A program made the translations under genes and the position numbers. From an uncultured Lachnospiraceae bacterium (GTDB taxonomy: Bacteria > Bacillota > Clostridia > Lachnospirales > Lachnospiraceae): a DNA stretch of 62,790 nt. Shown piece after piece: positions 45,477 through 55,979 of the stretch. Location of the stretch: NCBI GenBank assembly GCA_944381515.1, contig CALWLM010000120.1:1-62790 (forward strand), in the 5' to 3' direction. Every line of letters begins with the position of its first letter. The first letter of the stretch is position 1. Below the pieces are notes generated by a model. It saw only the letters and a program-made list of their open reading frames with translations. It made no database searches and was not told the origin of the DNA.

Positions 45477-47519
45477 CTATTTGCCTTCCTGGCTCAAAGC
45501 CCAGTCCAGGAATATCCTTCTCTCCGCCATCGTCCGGTAGTGATCCTCGCCGGTTCCGGTGTCATGGCTGCCGTGGGGCAGCACCCGCAGCAGAATGGGC
45601 AGCTCGCCGCCCTGGCACTCCTGAAGTCTGGCCGCCATCTTTTTGCCATGATAGGGAGGCACATTGTTGTCGTTCTCTCCGGTCTGAATATACACGGCCG
45701 GATAATGAACCCCTTCCCTGACATTGTGATAGGGGGAATAGCTCCTCAGATAATGGTACATGGCCTCGTCCGAAGGATCTCCATATTCGGTCATATACAT
45801 GGCTCCCCTGTCGTCCCTGGCAAAATGAAGCATGTCCGTATGGGGCACCGAGGCGATGACCGCCTGATAGAGATCCGGCCGTCTGGTCATAAGGGCCGTC
45901 ACCAGGAGGCCTCCGTTGCTTCCGCCAATCAGGGCAATGCGGGAGGGATTTGTATATCCCTCGCGGATCAGCATTTCAGTGATGGCGATGAAATCATCGT
46001 AGCCCTTCGTCTTGTTCATGCGGTATCCGGCCTCATGCCACCGGGAACCGTATTCTCCTCCTCCGCGGATGGTACACAGCACATACAGATTTCCCTGACG
46101 CACCCACCGGGCAATATCGCCGTAATAATAACACTGATAGGAGGGCAGCTCGCAGACATTGTAGCCGCCGTATCCATACATCAGCGTCCTTGTATCTCCG
46201 GAAAATTTCGTCCCCTTCGGATAGACCAGATACGCAGCAGCCCGGCTGCCATCGGGAGCCGTCACGAATTTCTGCTCCACCTCGATATCATCGATTGTCT
46301 CGTCGGCCTCCCGATATACGGTGACCAGGTTCTCTTTCTCCATATCCAGGTACACCACCGAAGGCGGCACCGTAAAGGACTGGTAATTCAGATAGATCCG
46401 CTTCTTCTCTCTCCAGATACTCCCCATCTTTCCCATGCTGGAAGCGCCGAAATCTCCGTAACGGCAGGGCGTCTCCGGCCGGCCAAGGAAGCGGCCGGCT
46501 GCATCGTACAGGCACAGCACCGCATTGACATCCTCCAGAGACACCACCGCCAGCTTTCCCGCAGCGACGGCGGCCGTCTTTAAAATCCGGCTGCTCTCTG
46601 GAAGAATGACCTGCGCCTCCTCCATGGAGTATTCCGACTTCTTTACCGCAATAATCTTGCCGTAGGGAGCCGCTTCATCGGTCAGGAAATAATGACGGTC
46701 CCCTTCCGTGCCGATATAGTGGCAGTCCGCCGGCTCACGATGCCGGTATAAGTGAAACTCTCCGCTCTCTGCGGCAATGCAGACAAGCTCCTTATCATGG
46801 TAATCCACCCAGACCTGGGCAAACAGCTCCTCCCCCGTATCCGACAGGGTCAGCATAATCAGAACCGAAGGCTCCGGATACTCATAGAGAACCTGCTTTT
46901 GTCCCGTTTCAATGTTCAGAGAACACACCCGGTTATGGGCCACCTGTTTTTCGCGGTCAATCCAGGCGTCGGCATAGTACAGAATATCGCCTTTTTTATT
47001 CCAGGCATGGCTGAAAATTCCATCCAGCCGGTATAAGATCTCCTTCGTATCCCATCTGCATACGACGCTGGCCGGCCGGTCCGCTCCCGGATAGAGGACT
47101 TCAAAGGCAGCCATATGAGAATCGGAAGGATTTAAGTCAATCCCATAGACATGGGCCGCCGGGTCGAAATCTGCGGCAGCCATGATAGTCTCCCTCTCTG
47201 CGAAGCTCTCATCCAGCAGTACAAAGCTCTCCTGCCCGCTGCCATCCCGCTTAAGGGCGGCAAAATATTCTCCGGACATGGAAAAGCTGCCATAGGACGG
47301 TTTTCTCTTCTCCCGGCGCAGCTCATCCATCTTTTCTTCCAGCTCGTTTCCAAACCCGGCAAAGAAGCGGTCCGTGCATTCATGCTCCCGCCTGACCCAG
47401 TCAAGGACCTCTTCATCTCTGCCCCTCTCCAGCCAGGCGTAGGGATCTGCCACCGTCTCCCCATGGTACACCTCGCAGTAATCTGTCTTCCTGGTCTCCG
47501 GATAATTCCACTTACCCAT
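45477..47519 (-). CDS. Prolyl oligopeptidase-family serine peptidase (S9A)
   Basis: A 680-aa cytosolic peptidase (no signal peptide). The N-terminal YPETRKTDYCEVYHGETVADPYAWLE is typical of prolyl endopeptidases. The middle is a seven-bladed propeller (residues about 75-400), and the C-terminal alpha/beta-hydrolase domain has GYGGYNVCELPSY, RGGGEYGSRWHEAG, the nucleophile GGSNGG, QTGENDNNVPP with the acid and HGSHDTGTG with the His. It cleaves after proline in short peptides. The ATG has AAGGAGG upstream. It follows the amylase by 73 nt and may be cotranscribed. Confidence 0.95.
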   Translation of the reverse strand: MGKWNYPETRKTDYCEVYHGETVADPYAWLERGRDEEVLDWVRREHECTDRFFAGFGNELEEKMDELRREKRKPSYGSFSMSGEYFAALKRDGSGQESFVLLDESFAERETIMAAADFDPAAHVYGIDLNPSDSHMAAFEVLYPGADRPASVVCRWDTKEILYRLDGIFSHAWNKKGDILYYADAWIDREKQVAHNRVCSLNIETGQKQVLYEYPEPSVLIMLTLSDTGEELFAQVWVDYHDKELVCIAAESGEFHLYRHREPADCHYIGTEGDRHYFLTDEAAPYGKIIAVKKSEYSMEEAQVILPESSRILKTAAVAAGKLAVVSLEDVNAVLCLYDAAGRFLGRPETPCRYGDFGASSMGKMGSIWREKKRIYLNYQSFTVPPSVVYLDMEKENLVTVYREADETIDDIEVEQKFVTAPDGSRAAAYLVYPKGTKFSGDTRTLMYGYGGYNVCELPSYQCYYYGDIARWVRQGNLYVLCTIRGGGEYGSRWHEAGYRMNKTKGYDDFIAITEMLIREGYTNPSRIALIGGSNGGLLVTALMTRRPDLYQAVIASVPHTDMLHFARDDRGAMYMTEYGDPSDEAMYHYLRSYSPYHNVREGVHYPAVYIQTGENDNNVPPYHGKKMAARLQECQGGELPILLRVLPHGSHDTGTGEDHYRTMAERRIFLDWALSQEGK

Positions 47520-47592
47520 ACTGCCCCTCCTTTCCCTATGACATGCCGGACGGCCGCAGCGGCAATCCGGCTCTTTTATGGAATTTCACTCT

Positions 47593-49578
47593 TTATTCGT
47601 TTATCTCTCCCAGTACAATGGAGGACTGTCCCACCATTGTAATCTCCAGATAGCCGCCGGAGGCCGCCAGCTCATCCGGGATCTGGTCAAAGCCCAGAGG
47701 GGAGGTCTTGAGAAGATTCTCAAATCTGCCGTCCGGGTTCGCCCCGGTCTTCCAGACGGGAACCGATACATAGCGGGCTTCATCGGCCACGTTGACAATG
47801 ACCACCACCCGGTCCTTTCCCAGACTGCGCCCATAGGCGATCACCGGTCCGTCCGAGACCAGCTCATGAAGGGAACCGGCCCGCAGGCTGCGGCGCTCTC
47901 TGTGGAGGGCGATAGCCGCCCTGTGAAAGGAAATCAGTCCCGTATTCTCATATCCCCAGGGATAGGGCCTGCGGCTGTCCGGGTCCGTCCACCCGCACAA
48001 TCCGGCTTCATCCCCATAATAGAGAGTCGGAGCGCCGGGCCAGGTCATCTGGATCACCACCGCCTGGTACATAGAGCTGTATCGCACGCCCATGGCCGCT
48101 CTGTCTCCTCCCGCCGTGGCCAGCCTTCCCACGGTACGGTTGGTGCGTGTCAGGAAACGGGAGTGATCGTGATTGGACAGCTGGTTCATGGCAATGCGCA
48201 GGCCGCTTCCCAGTCTGGGCATATTTTCCCGCATGGTCGCCCAGAAGGCTTCGGCATTGCCCAAAAGATCCTCCCGGAAGCTGTCGCTGTGCTTCTCCAT
48301 TCCGGTCAGATACCAGGTCACCGGCTCCATAAAAGCTCCATAGTTCATCACCGTGTCCCATTCATCGCCGTTTATCCAGGGATAAGGGTCGCTGTAGTGC
48401 TCCGCCAGCACGATGGCGTCGGGATTGGCCTCCCGCACCTGAGTGCGGAATTCCTTCCAGAAACGATGGTTTGTCTCCGGGCTGTGACCCAGATCCGCCG
48501 CCACATCCAGCCGCCAGCCATCCACGCCATAGGGCGCGGAGACCCATTTGCGGCCAATGCGCAGCACCTCCCGCCACAGCTCCTCGCTCCCCTCATAGTT
48601 GAGCTTGGGCAGTGTCTCATAGCCCCACCAGCCCTCATAGCTGTCATTATCCGGCCACTCGTCCCGGGAAAAGCTGAAATAGCTGCGGTATGGACTGTTC
48701 GCCGACTCATAGGCCCCGGCAGGATAGCCCTCCTGCCTGCGGTATATCTTTTCCCGGTTCATCCATTTGTGGAAGGACCCGCAGTGGTTCAGAACGCCGT
48801 CGATAATCACCCGCATCCCCCTGCGGTGAACCTCCTTCACAAAGGCGGCAAAGAAGGCGTTGGAGGCCTCCAGATTGGCCGGGTCCGTGACGCGGGTCGT
48901 ATAGTCTCCCTCCTTGGCAATCAGGGTGTAATGGGGGTCCACCGCGTCGTAGTCCTGACAGTCATATTTATGGTTAGAGGGGGATACAAATATGGGATTC
49001 AGGTACAAAACCTCTACGCCCAGCTTGCTCAGATAATCCAGCTTGTCAAGAATTCCCTGAAGATCTCCGCCGTAAAAGCGGTGTACATCAAAGGGCTCCG
49101 GCATATCGTACCATTCCTCCACGGCCTCGGCATCCCGGCCTACATAGCGGTACTCCCGGTCCCGCACGTTATTATACCGGTCGCCGTCGCAGAAGCGATC
49201 CACAAAAATCTGGTACATGACCGCTCCCTCCGCCCAGGCCGGCGTCTTTTTGCCGGGAATTACCCGAAACAGCGAGGACTCGTCCCTGCGGCCCCGAAAG
49301 CCCAGCCGGTTGTACTCTGCGCTCTCACTGCCGTCCTCGATGACAAACCAGTAGCAAAAAGGCTCCTCTCCCACAACGAAAGAGGTCTCATAATAATCAA
49401 ACATGCCCGCGCTCTCAGCCAGCTCGAGCCTGTGTTCACCGCCAGCCGTCGCCAGACGAACCGTAAGGCTGTCTCCTCTGGCCGCCCGCAGCCGGAATCT
49501 GACCACATCTCCGGGCATGGGTTCCAGCGGAATTCGATAGTCTTCCGTTTCATCACAAAAGATAGCTTCCCTGTTCAT
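47593..49578 (-). CDS. GH13 alpha-amylase-family glycosidase (neopullulanase/maltogenic-like)
   Basis: A 661-aa intracellular glycoside hydrolase. An N-terminal beta domain (residues 1-115, CBM34-like) precedes the TIM barrel: YQIFVDRFCDGD, MRVIIDGVLNHCG, YGVDGWRLDVAAD (nucleophile Asp), PDAIVLAEHYSD (acid/base Glu) and MNQLSNHDHSRFL (transition-state Asp). The C-terminal beta domain ends the protein. No signal peptide, so it acts on maltodextrins or cyclodextrins after uptake. No transporter lies beside it. Confidence 0.93.
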   Translation of the reverse strand: MNREAIFCDETEDYRIPLEPMPGDVVRFRLRAARGDSLTVRLATAGGEHRLELAESAGMFDYYETSFVVGEEPFCYWFVIEDGSESAEYNRLGFRGRRDESSLFRVIPGKKTPAWAEGAVMYQIFVDRFCDGDRYNNVRDREYRYVGRDAEAVEEWYDMPEPFDVHRFYGGDLQGILDKLDYLSKLGVEVLYLNPIFVSPSNHKYDCQDYDAVDPHYTLIAKEGDYTTRVTDPANLEASNAFFAAFVKEVHRRGMRVIIDGVLNHCGSFHKWMNREKIYRRQEGYPAGAYESANSPYRSYFSFSRDEWPDNDSYEGWWGYETLPKLNYEGSEELWREVLRIGRKWVSAPYGVDGWRLDVAADLGHSPETNHRFWKEFRTQVREANPDAIVLAEHYSDPYPWINGDEWDTVMNYGAFMEPVTWYLTGMEKHSDSFREDLLGNAEAFWATMRENMPRLGSGLRIAMNQLSNHDHSRFLTRTNRTVGRLATAGGDRAAMGVRYSSMYQAVVIQMTWPGAPTLYYGDEAGLCGWTDPDSRRPYPWGYENTGLISFHRAAIALHRERRSLRAGSLHELVSDGPVIAYGRSLGKDRVVVIVNVADEARYVSVPVWKTGANPDGRFENLLKTSPLGFDQIPDELAASGGYLEITMVGQSSIVLGEINE

Positions 49579-49670
49579 TACAGTCTCCCGTACACCTTTC
49601 TTGATTGAAGCGTCCTCGCAGGGGATCCGCGCCGGGCGCAGCCGCTGGGAGCAACTCTCCTACACATAGT

Positions 49671-49699
49671 AAAAGGGACAGCAATATGGATTGCTGTCC
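49671..49699 (-). terminator. Terminator of the spoIIE-tilS-hpt-ftsH region
   Basis: Ten-base arms GGACAGCAAT / ATTGCTGTCC (49676-49685, 49690-49699) followed on the minus strand by TTTT at 49674-49671; 140 nt after the ftsH stop. Confidence 0.85.
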
Positions 49700-49841
49700 G
49701 ATTTAGGAGAAGGTATTTCATTTTATGGGGTTTGTAAAACTAATGTATTGGGGGGGTTGTTTTACGTTATTTAGTATAGCACTATTCCCCAAATAAGTGT
49801 GCACAAACTTTACAAAAATCGCATATCCGTTTTGTGCAGTT

Positions 49842-51671
49842 TTACTTTTCTCCCTGGCCTGCAGTAGTAAATAATGCTGCAAACTCTTCTCTTCCTACCT
49901 TCTCCTTTTGCAACAGAAGCTCCGCTCCCTTTTCCAGCACATCCTTGTGCTGCTCCAGGATTTTCTTTGCTTCCGTGTAGCACTCGTCTACAATCCGTTT
50001 TACTTCGACGTCAATCTCTGTGGCAATGGTCTCGCCATAATCCCGGGTATGCCCCAGCTCGTTGCCCAGCACAAATTCATTGTTGTTGCCGTAATGCACC
50101 AGGCCCAGCTTCTCAGACATACCATACTCCATCACCATGGAACGGGCAATCTCCGTGGCCTGCCGGATATCCTGAGAAGCTCCGGTGGTGATATCATCAA
50201 ACACCATCTCCTCGGCAATCCTTCCCCCCAGCGCCACCATAATATGATGAAGCATCTTTTTCCTGCTGTTGAACATCTCGTCCTTGCCCGGCAGCGGCAT
50301 GGTATAACCCGCAGCGCTTCCTCCGGTGGGGATAATGGAAATCGTATGCACCGGTCCTACATCCGGCAGGCACTCAAAAAGGATGGCGTGGCCCACCTCA
50401 TGATAGGCCGTAATCTTCTTTTCCTCATCGCTCACCAGACGGCTCCGCTTCTCCGTGCCGATACCCACCTTTACAAAGGCCTTTTCGATATCCGCCTGGC
50501 AGATGTAGCGCCGTCCGGCCTGAACGGCCACAATAGCCGCCTCATTTAAAAGATTGGACAAATCTGCTCCGGTAAAGCCCGCCGTAGTACGGGCCACCTT
50601 CTCCAGGTCCACATCATCTCCCAGAGGCTTATTGGCCGCATGAACCTTCAGGATCTCCTCCCTGCCTCTGACATCGGGCCGGCCCACCACAATCTTGCGG
50701 TCGAAGCGGCCGGGACGCAGAATAGCGGGGTCCAGAATATCCACCCGGTTGGTGGCGGCCATCACAATGATTCCTTCATTAACGGCAAAACCGTCCATCT
50801 CCACCAGCAACTGATTGAGCGTCTGCTCTCTCTCATCGTGACCGCCGCCCAGGCCGCTGCCGCGGCGTCTGGCCACAGCATCGATCTCGTCGATAAACAC
50901 AATACAGGGAGCGTTTCTCTTGGCCTCCTCGAACAGATCGCGGACACGGGAAGCGCCGACACCGACGAACATCTCCACAAAATCCGAACCGGAAATGCTG
51001 AAGAAGGGAACCCCCGCCTCCCCGGCGATCGCCTTGGCCAGGAGAGTTTTACCGGTGCCCGGAGGACCTACTAACAGAATTCCCTTGGGAATTCTGGCTC
51101 CCATCTGGGTGAATTTCTGCGGGTCCTTCAGGAAATCGATGACTTCCCGAACTTCTTCCTTCTCCTCCTGGAGACCGGCCACCTTGCTCAAATCCGTCTC
51201 GCCTGCGTCCTTGGCGAGTCTGGCCCGGCTCTTGCCGAAATTCATCATCTTACTGTTGGAGCTGGCTCCCATCATCCGGCTGATGACCAGGATCATACCG
51301 ATGACGATTAACAGCACGCCCAGCAAAATCGGCAGCACCACCGTCATGCCCAGATCCTGCTCCGGCACCGGCTCCACCGTTACCGGAATGTTATAAGAGG
51401 CTAACGTCTCCTGCGCCGTATTGACGTTGGACACGGCCAGTTCCACGACGCTGCCGTCGTTTAAGACAATGGAAAGCGTACCCGTAGGCACCGTGGCGGA
51501 CTGCTCCACCGTTACCGAACGAACCTGTTCCTGTTCCAGGGCCTGTTCAAACTGCTGGTTGGTGTATACCGGCGTCTGATTCATGGCGTCCCGCATAAAA
51601 AACATTACCAAAATCATTATGATCAGCAAAGGGACCCAAAAGCTCCCCATGCCCCTCGTTTGTCTTTCCAA
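49842..51671 (-). CDS. ftsH: ATP-dependent zinc metalloprotease FtsH
   Basis: A 609-aa membrane AAA protease. Helices at about residues 11-27 and 109-130 flank the extracytoplasmic domain. Walker A GPPGTGKT is at 202-209, [16 protein letters not shown] is Walker [20 protein letters not shown] the SRH, and HEVGH (HEXXH) binds zinc. The start is a TTG at 51671 with a perfect AAGGAG about 9 nt upstream. It follows hpt in the conserved order. Confidence 0.97.
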   Translation of the reverse strand: MERQTRGMGSFWVPLLIIMILVMFFMRDAMNQTPVYTNQQFEQALEQEQVRSVTVEQSATVPTGTLSIVLNDGSVVELAVSNVNTAQETLASYNIPVTVEPVPEQDLGMTVVLPILLGVLLIVIGMILVISRMMGASSNSKMMNFGKSRARLAKDAGETDLSKVAGLQEEKEEVREVIDFLKDPQKFTQMGARIPKGILLVGPPGTGKTLLAKAIAGEAGVPFFSISGSDFVEMFVGVGASRVRDLFEEAKRNAPCIVFIDEIDAVARRRGSGLGGGHDEREQTLNQLLVEMDGFAVNEGIIVMAATNRVDILDPAILRPGRFDRKIVVGRPDVRGREEILKVHAANKPLGDDVDLEKVARTTAGFTGADLSNLLNEAAIVAVQAGRRYICQADIEKAFVKVGIGTEKRSRLVSDEEKKITAYHEVGHAILFECLPDVGPVHTISIIPTGGSAAGYTMPLPGKDEMFNSRKKMLHHIMVALGGRIAEEMVFDDITTGASQDIRQATEIARSMVMEYGMSEKLGLVHYGNNNEFVLGNELGHTRDYGETIATEIDVEVKRIVDECYTEAKKILEQHKDVLEKGAELLLQKEKVGREEFAALFTTAGQGEK

Positions 51672-51698
51672 AAAAGTATCTCCTTCCGATGCTAAAAC

Positions 51699-52223
51699 TT
51701 ATTCAACGCCTTCCACTACGCCGATGTAGGGAAGATTTCTGTATTTCTGCGCGTAATCCAGACCATAGCCTACCACGAATTCATCCGGGATGGCAAAACA
51801 GGTGTAATCCACCTTCACCTGCTTTACTCTGCGGGAAGGTTTGTCTAAAAGGGTACAGATCCGTATGCTCTTCGGTCCTCTGTCCTTAAGCATCTCCACC
51901 AGATAGGACAGGGTACGGCCGGAGTCCACAATGTCCTCCACGATCAGAACCTCCTTGTCCTTGAGGGATTCATCCAGATCCTTCACAATACGCACCACCC
52001 CGCTGGACTTGGTATCGTCCCCATAGCTGGAGACTGACATAAAGTCCAGAGAAACCGGCACGGTTATTCTCTTGGCCAGCTCGCAGGTAAAGAAAACGCC
52101 GCCTTTTAAGACACAGATTAAGTGGACTTCCTTTCCCTCATAATCTCTGCTGATCTGCGCTCCGATCTCACTGATCTTCTTGTCCACATCCGCTTCCGGG
52201 ATCAATACGCGAATCTTCTCCAT
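51699..52223 (-). CDS. hpt: Hypoxanthine phosphoribosyltransferase
   Basis: A 174-aa purine salvage enzyme. It has the PRPP motif VLIVEDIVDSGRTLSYL and a flexible loop (SSYGDDTKSSGVVRIVKDLD). ATG follows a GGAGGAG site located inside the tilS coding region, and the first 56 nt overlap tilS in another frame. It normally pairs with tilS and ftsH. Confidence 0.96.
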   Translation of the reverse strand: MEKIRVLIPEADVDKKISEIGAQISRDYEGKEVHLICVLKGGVFFTCELAKRITVPVSLDFMSVSSYGDDTKSSGVVRIVKDLDESLKDKEVLIVEDIVDSGRTLSYLVEMLKDRGPKSIRICTLLDKPSRRVKQVKVDYTCFAIPDEFVVGYGLDYAQKYRNLPYIGVVEGVE

Positions 52224-53703
52224 CTTCTTCTCCTCCGTGTATTTTTATTTGCAGTATGACCTTGGTGTCCTCTGTTACTTTCACCTGTTCATCCAGACGC
52301 CGGCCCTCAATCCACATCACATGGCTGCCGCAGGCCGCCACGGCAATCTTTCCTCTCTCCCCTGCCGGAATCTTCTGGTCAATCATGTATGCCTTTACCG
52401 TTTTTTTTCCTCCTCCGGCCAGATAGAAGTAATCTCCCGGCCGTCTGTTTCGGAAAACAAGCGGTCTTTCTATTTTATCATAATCCAGCCATTTCGTATA
52501 CTGGTTTGTTGGGATTTTCTGCATTTTATCATAGGAAAATACGCAAAGCTCGCAGATTTTTCCGCCGATCCGGATAAGGGCCGGATACTCCCGGGGCTCC
52601 GGCACGGACCAGTCCTGAGGATGAGAAGAGGATTCCTCCGCCTTTTTATCTGCATTTTTATCTGCATTTTTGTTTGCAGGCCTTTTTTCAAAAATCAGGC
52701 GGTCATACGCTCTTCGGACACGGATATGGCCCGCTAATTCTGTCTGCCGCCCCGCTCCCGCTCCTCTGTAATCTGCAAGCAGAGCCTGCACCGCCGCCAC
52801 ATGGCGGGCGGAAATATCCGTAAGGCCGCTCACCTTCTCGCAGGCCAGGCGGATGATATACTCCTGGAGAATATCCTCCTCCTCCAAAAGCGCTGCAGCG
52901 CTTACGCAGATCTGTTCCTGCTTTCCCGTATCCTCCTGACCTCTCTGCTTCTCCTGTTTTTCCTGCCGCTTTAGCCATCTTCCTGCCTGCCCCCGCAGAT
53001 ACCGGTCGGCGCGGCCGGCCACGGATGCGGCGCGGCAGATATGGCTCACGGCCTCTTTATTGATTTCCGTCTCCAGATAGGGCAGCACCCTGAGCCGCAG
53101 CCGGTTGCGCGTACAGCCCTCCTCCTCATTGGTGGCGTCCAGCTGCCAGGCAAGAGCCTTCTCCCGCATATATTCCTGAATACTCTTCTTGTCCACATCC
53201 AAAAGAGGGCGGATCACGCGGCCGCTTCGGGGCTCCATTCCCGCAATTCCCCGCAGGCCTGCGCCGCGGGACAGATTCCACAGCACCGTCTCCGCCTGGT
53301 CCCTGCGGTGATGCGCCACAGCGATACTGCTGCCCCCCGCGCTCGCCCGGCACTCCTCCAGTACCCGGTATCGCTCCTGTCTGGCCGCCTCCTCCAGAGA
53401 CTGTCCGCGTCTGGCCGCTTCCCGGGGCACATCCACCCGAACCGCCTGAAAGGGAATCCCCCAGCCGGCGCACAGACGGCGGCAGAATTCCTGATCCTCA
53501 TCAGCCTGACCTGCGCGAATTCCATGGTTGACATGGACCGCCTCCAGAAAAAAGTGCATATCCTTCGAAAGCTCTCCCAGTACAGACAGCAAACAGACCG
53601 AGTCTTCGCCGCCAGACAATCCCACGACGACCAAATCCCCAGTCTGTATCAACCCATATCTCTCTATATATTTGCGGACCTGTCCCGCCATCTGCTCAAC
53701 CAT
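52168..53703 (-). CDS. tilS: tRNA(Ile)-lysidine synthetase
   Basis: A 511-aa enzyme that ligates lysine to C34 of tRNA-Ile(CAU). The PP-loop is SGGEDS (residues 30-35), followed by VHVNHGIRAGQADEDQEFC, VAHHRRDQAETVLWNLSRGAGL and IRPLLDV. The C-terminal TilS domain ends with RPLVFRNRRPGDYF. The final 18 residues overlap the hpt start and have no counterpart in the family, so they may be a read-on extension. Otherwise normal. Confidence 0.93.
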   Translation of the reverse strand: MVEQMAGQVRKYIERYGLIQTGDLVVVGLSGGEDSVCLLSVLGELSKDMHFFLEAVHVNHGIRAGQADEDQEFCRRLCAGWGIPFQAVRVDVPREAARRGQSLEEAARQERYRVLEECRASAGGSSIAVAHHRRDQAETVLWNLSRGAGLRGIAGMEPRSGRVIRPLLDVDKKSIQEYMREKALAWQLDATNEEEGCTRNRLRLRVLPYLETEINKEAVSHICRAASVAGRADRYLRGQAGRWLKRQEKQEKQRGQEDTGKQEQICVSAAALLEEEDILQEYIIRLACEKVSGLTDISARHVAAVQALLADYRGAGAGRQTELAGHIRVRRAYDRLIFEKRPANKNADKNADKKAEESSSHPQDWSVPEPREYPALIRIGGKICELCVFSYDKMQKIPTNQYTKWLDYDKIERPLVFRNRRPGDYFYLAGGGKKTVKAYMIDQKIPAGERGKIAVAACGSHVMWIEGRRLDEQVKVTEDTKVILQIKIHGGEEDGEDSRIDPGSGCGQEDQ

Positions 53704-53817
53704 CTCGGTCGCCGTACCTCCGCCTCCAAAGCTCCCTCTGGCCTCAATTTTTTATTGTATTCTCTCCATCCTATGCTTATTTCTACTATAACCACTTTCG
53801 GGCAAAAAATCAACCGC

Positions 53818-55707
53818 TCACTTTTTCCATACGCCGGCCACCAGCACCGTCATATCATCCCGGGCCTCCTCGTCCTCCGACCAGCCCGCCCGCAGCACCT
53901 GTTCGGCCAGTTCTCTGGCATTGAGCGTGGTGCTCTCCGCGAGAAGGCGGCGCATGGCGGCCTCCTTGTCCTCCTCCTTTAAGGCGTCCAGCACGCCGTC
54001 GGTGACCATAACGATCATGTCCCCGTCCCGCAGCTGGCCGTGGGCGGAGACAGGCCCCGCTTCGCAGTCCATTCCCATGGGAAGGGAACCCGGTTCGATC
54101 TCTGCCACCTCCGTTCCCCGGCGGATAAAGGTGCTCACAGCTCCCTGCTTGAAGAAGCGAACCCTCCCGGTGTACAAATCCACCAGCGTCAAATCCAGGG
54201 TGGCGGGCCTTTGCTCCTCCTCCCGCACCAGCATCAAAGCATTCAGCATATAGATCGCCCGCTCCGGCGAAAAACCCGCTTCCAAAAGCTCCTCCATCAG
54301 CTCCGTCAAAAGCTTGCTCTCCAAAAAAGCCCTGCGTCCCGACCCCATACCGTCGGAAAGACAGAGCATCATCCGGCCATCGGGGAGCATATGCGCAGAA
54401 AAGCTGTCGCCGGAGATCTCCTCATCGTCCTTGCAGACCCTGGCCACGCCGGACAGCAGACGAAAAGAGGTGTCCTCCACCAGACGTATGGTGCAGGGCT
54501 CCTTTCCAACCACAGTACGGCCGCCCTCCGCCGCCCGCATATTTTTTTCCATGGTTCTGCCCACCGAATCGCATAGCTCCTTCACTGTGACGCAGCCCTC
54601 CCCGCCTGCGCTTACGGTCACATAGGCTTCCTGCCTGGCCCCGTCCCCCTCCAGGACCAAAAGATCGTAGAGCTTCAGATGAATGCGGCGCAGGGTCCTG
54701 CGCACTCTTTTCTCCACGCTGCCGGTGACGTTTACCTCCTGCCCCATCCTTTCCGCCATCTCCCGGAGCACTCTCTCCATCTCCCGAAACTGTAAGGACG
54801 CCGCCTCCCTGCTCTCAAAAAACCTGCTCTTCCAGCCCTCGTCATAATCGAGCCCTGCCAGACAGTCCCCCAGCGTCTCCAGATACATCTCCCTGCGGCG
54901 GCATTCGCTCCGAAAATCCTCCGGCAGATCCTCCGCTTCCACACAGCCCTTTTCCTCCCAGCGGCGGCACAATGCGTCAATGCCTTCCTCCGGAGACTCT
55001 GGCCCGGCGCTCTCCTGTACGCCGCAGGCTGGCAGGACAGAGCTGTCCGCCGCCCGTTTCCCCGGCCGTTCTCCCTTTCCCAGGCTGCACTGACGGCAGC
55101 CGCCGCAGACCATAGCCGAGGTTCTTCGCACCGCCTCCGATGCCTGCTCCGGGGTAATCCGTCTCTGGTTCGTTCGTACATTCACCAGAGACTGCGCCAG
55201 CTTTCCATAGGAAGCGGAAGCCTCCAGCAGACGAAACCGCTGCAGTTTCTCCATTCCATCCATTTTCCCCGCCCCGGCCGCAGACTCTAAAAGCTCCGCC
55301 GGCGTCAACAGAAAAAGAACCGCCCCCGTCACCATCTGCGGCACCGATCCCGTCATATATTCCAGGGCATACAGGGAACCTATTCCCAGAGCGCCGCAGA
55401 AAAAAGCGATGACCGTGGGAACCCTCCCCAGCCGCCGGAATGTCCCGGCCAGCACTCCCATCAGGCAAAAGAGCCCCAGAGGCGCCATATCCTCCTGGCG
55501 CAGCGTCTCCGCCACGCCGCAGGCAACCCCGGCAAAGGCCCCGCTGCCGGCTCCCTGACGGAAGCTGAAATACAGCACTCCGTAATACATGGCCGACTGC
55601 ACGGCTGCGATCGCCGATGCGCTCTCCGTCATCAGTCCGGCCAGAGCGATCCCCAGAAACACGATCACCACCAGCTTGGCAAACCACAGATTTTTCATTT
55701 TTCTCAT
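53818..55707 (-). CDS. spoIIE: Stage II sporulation protein E, PP2C phosphatase
   Basis: A 629-aa membrane phosphatase that activates sigma-F in the forespore by dephosphorylating SpoIIAA. About six N-terminal helices (residues 8-155; B. subtilis has ten, 827 aa), a middle coiled segment, and the C-terminal PP2C domain with ISGDSF, LCLSDGMGSGRRAF, VTDGVLDAL and the closing ARDDMTVLVAG. The shorter membrane part is the usual clostridial form. ATG at 55707 is chosen from the GAGGGTGG site; an upstream ATG is open. A Spo0A box and -10 lie upstream. Confidence 0.93.
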   Translation of the reverse strand: MRKMKNLWFAKLVVIVFLGIALAGLMTESASAIAAVQSAMYYGVLYFSFRQGAGSGAFAGVACGVAETLRQEDMAPLGLFCLMGVLAGTFRRLGRVPTVIAFFCGALGIGSLYALEYMTGSVPQMVTGAVLFLLTPAELLESAAGAGKMDGMEKLQRFRLLEASASYGKLAQSLVNVRTNQRRITPEQASEAVRRTSAMVCGGCRQCSLGKGERPGKRAADSSVLPACGVQESAGPESPEEGIDALCRRWEEKGCVEAEDLPEDFRSECRRREMYLETLGDCLAGLDYDEGWKSRFFESREAASLQFREMERVLREMAERMGQEVNVTGSVEKRVRRTLRRIHLKLYDLLVLEGDGARQEAYVTVSAGGEGCVTVKELCDSVGRTMEKNMRAAEGGRTVVGKEPCTIRLVEDTSFRLLSGVARVCKDDEEISGDSFSAHMLPDGRMMLCLSDGMGSGRRAFLESKLLTELMEELLEAGFSPERAIYMLNALMLVREEEQRPATLDLTLVDLYTGRVRFFKQGAVSTFIRRGTEVAEIEPGSLPMGMDCEAGPVSAHGQLRDGDMIVMVTDGVLDALKEEDKEAAMRRLLAESTTLNARELAEQVLRAGWSEDEEARDDMTVLVAGVWKK

Positions 55708-55979
55708 AGCTTGTCCACCCTCTTTTACTATTGATCCACATCCACTGGACATCTATTATAGTGAAAAAGGGCGGCATGTTTTGTCGAAGGACAGTCCTGC
55801 CCCCGCAAATTACGCCGCAAAATCCGATGCAGGGCAAATTCCGGCCAGGCTCGCCTTCCCTCCCTATAAGGGTATGGTCAAGGATGCAAAAATATGATAA
55901 ACTGGCAGTAATGCAGGCTGAAAGCCTGACCGGTTCTCACCGACAAACATAACAGCAGAATGCAAAAGGGGTTACAGCC
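55708..55979 (-). promoter_or_regulatory. Divergent region: Spo0A-controlled spoIIE promoter
   Basis: -10 TATAAT at 55760-55755 (minus strand), and 21 nt upstream a perfect Spo0A box TTTTGTCGAA at 55779-55788 (plus strand). This fits the Spo0A-activated sigma-A promoters of B. subtilis, where the box overlaps a poorly matched -35 with a long spacer. The rest of the gap shows no clear site for the TetR gene. Confidence 0.7.

Noticed and set aside
47578-49608. Plus-strand open frame of 676 codons opposite the amylase gene
   Set aside because: No family motif; rich in His, Arg and Pro as expected of an antisense shadow of the GH13 gene, which has all catalytic motifs.
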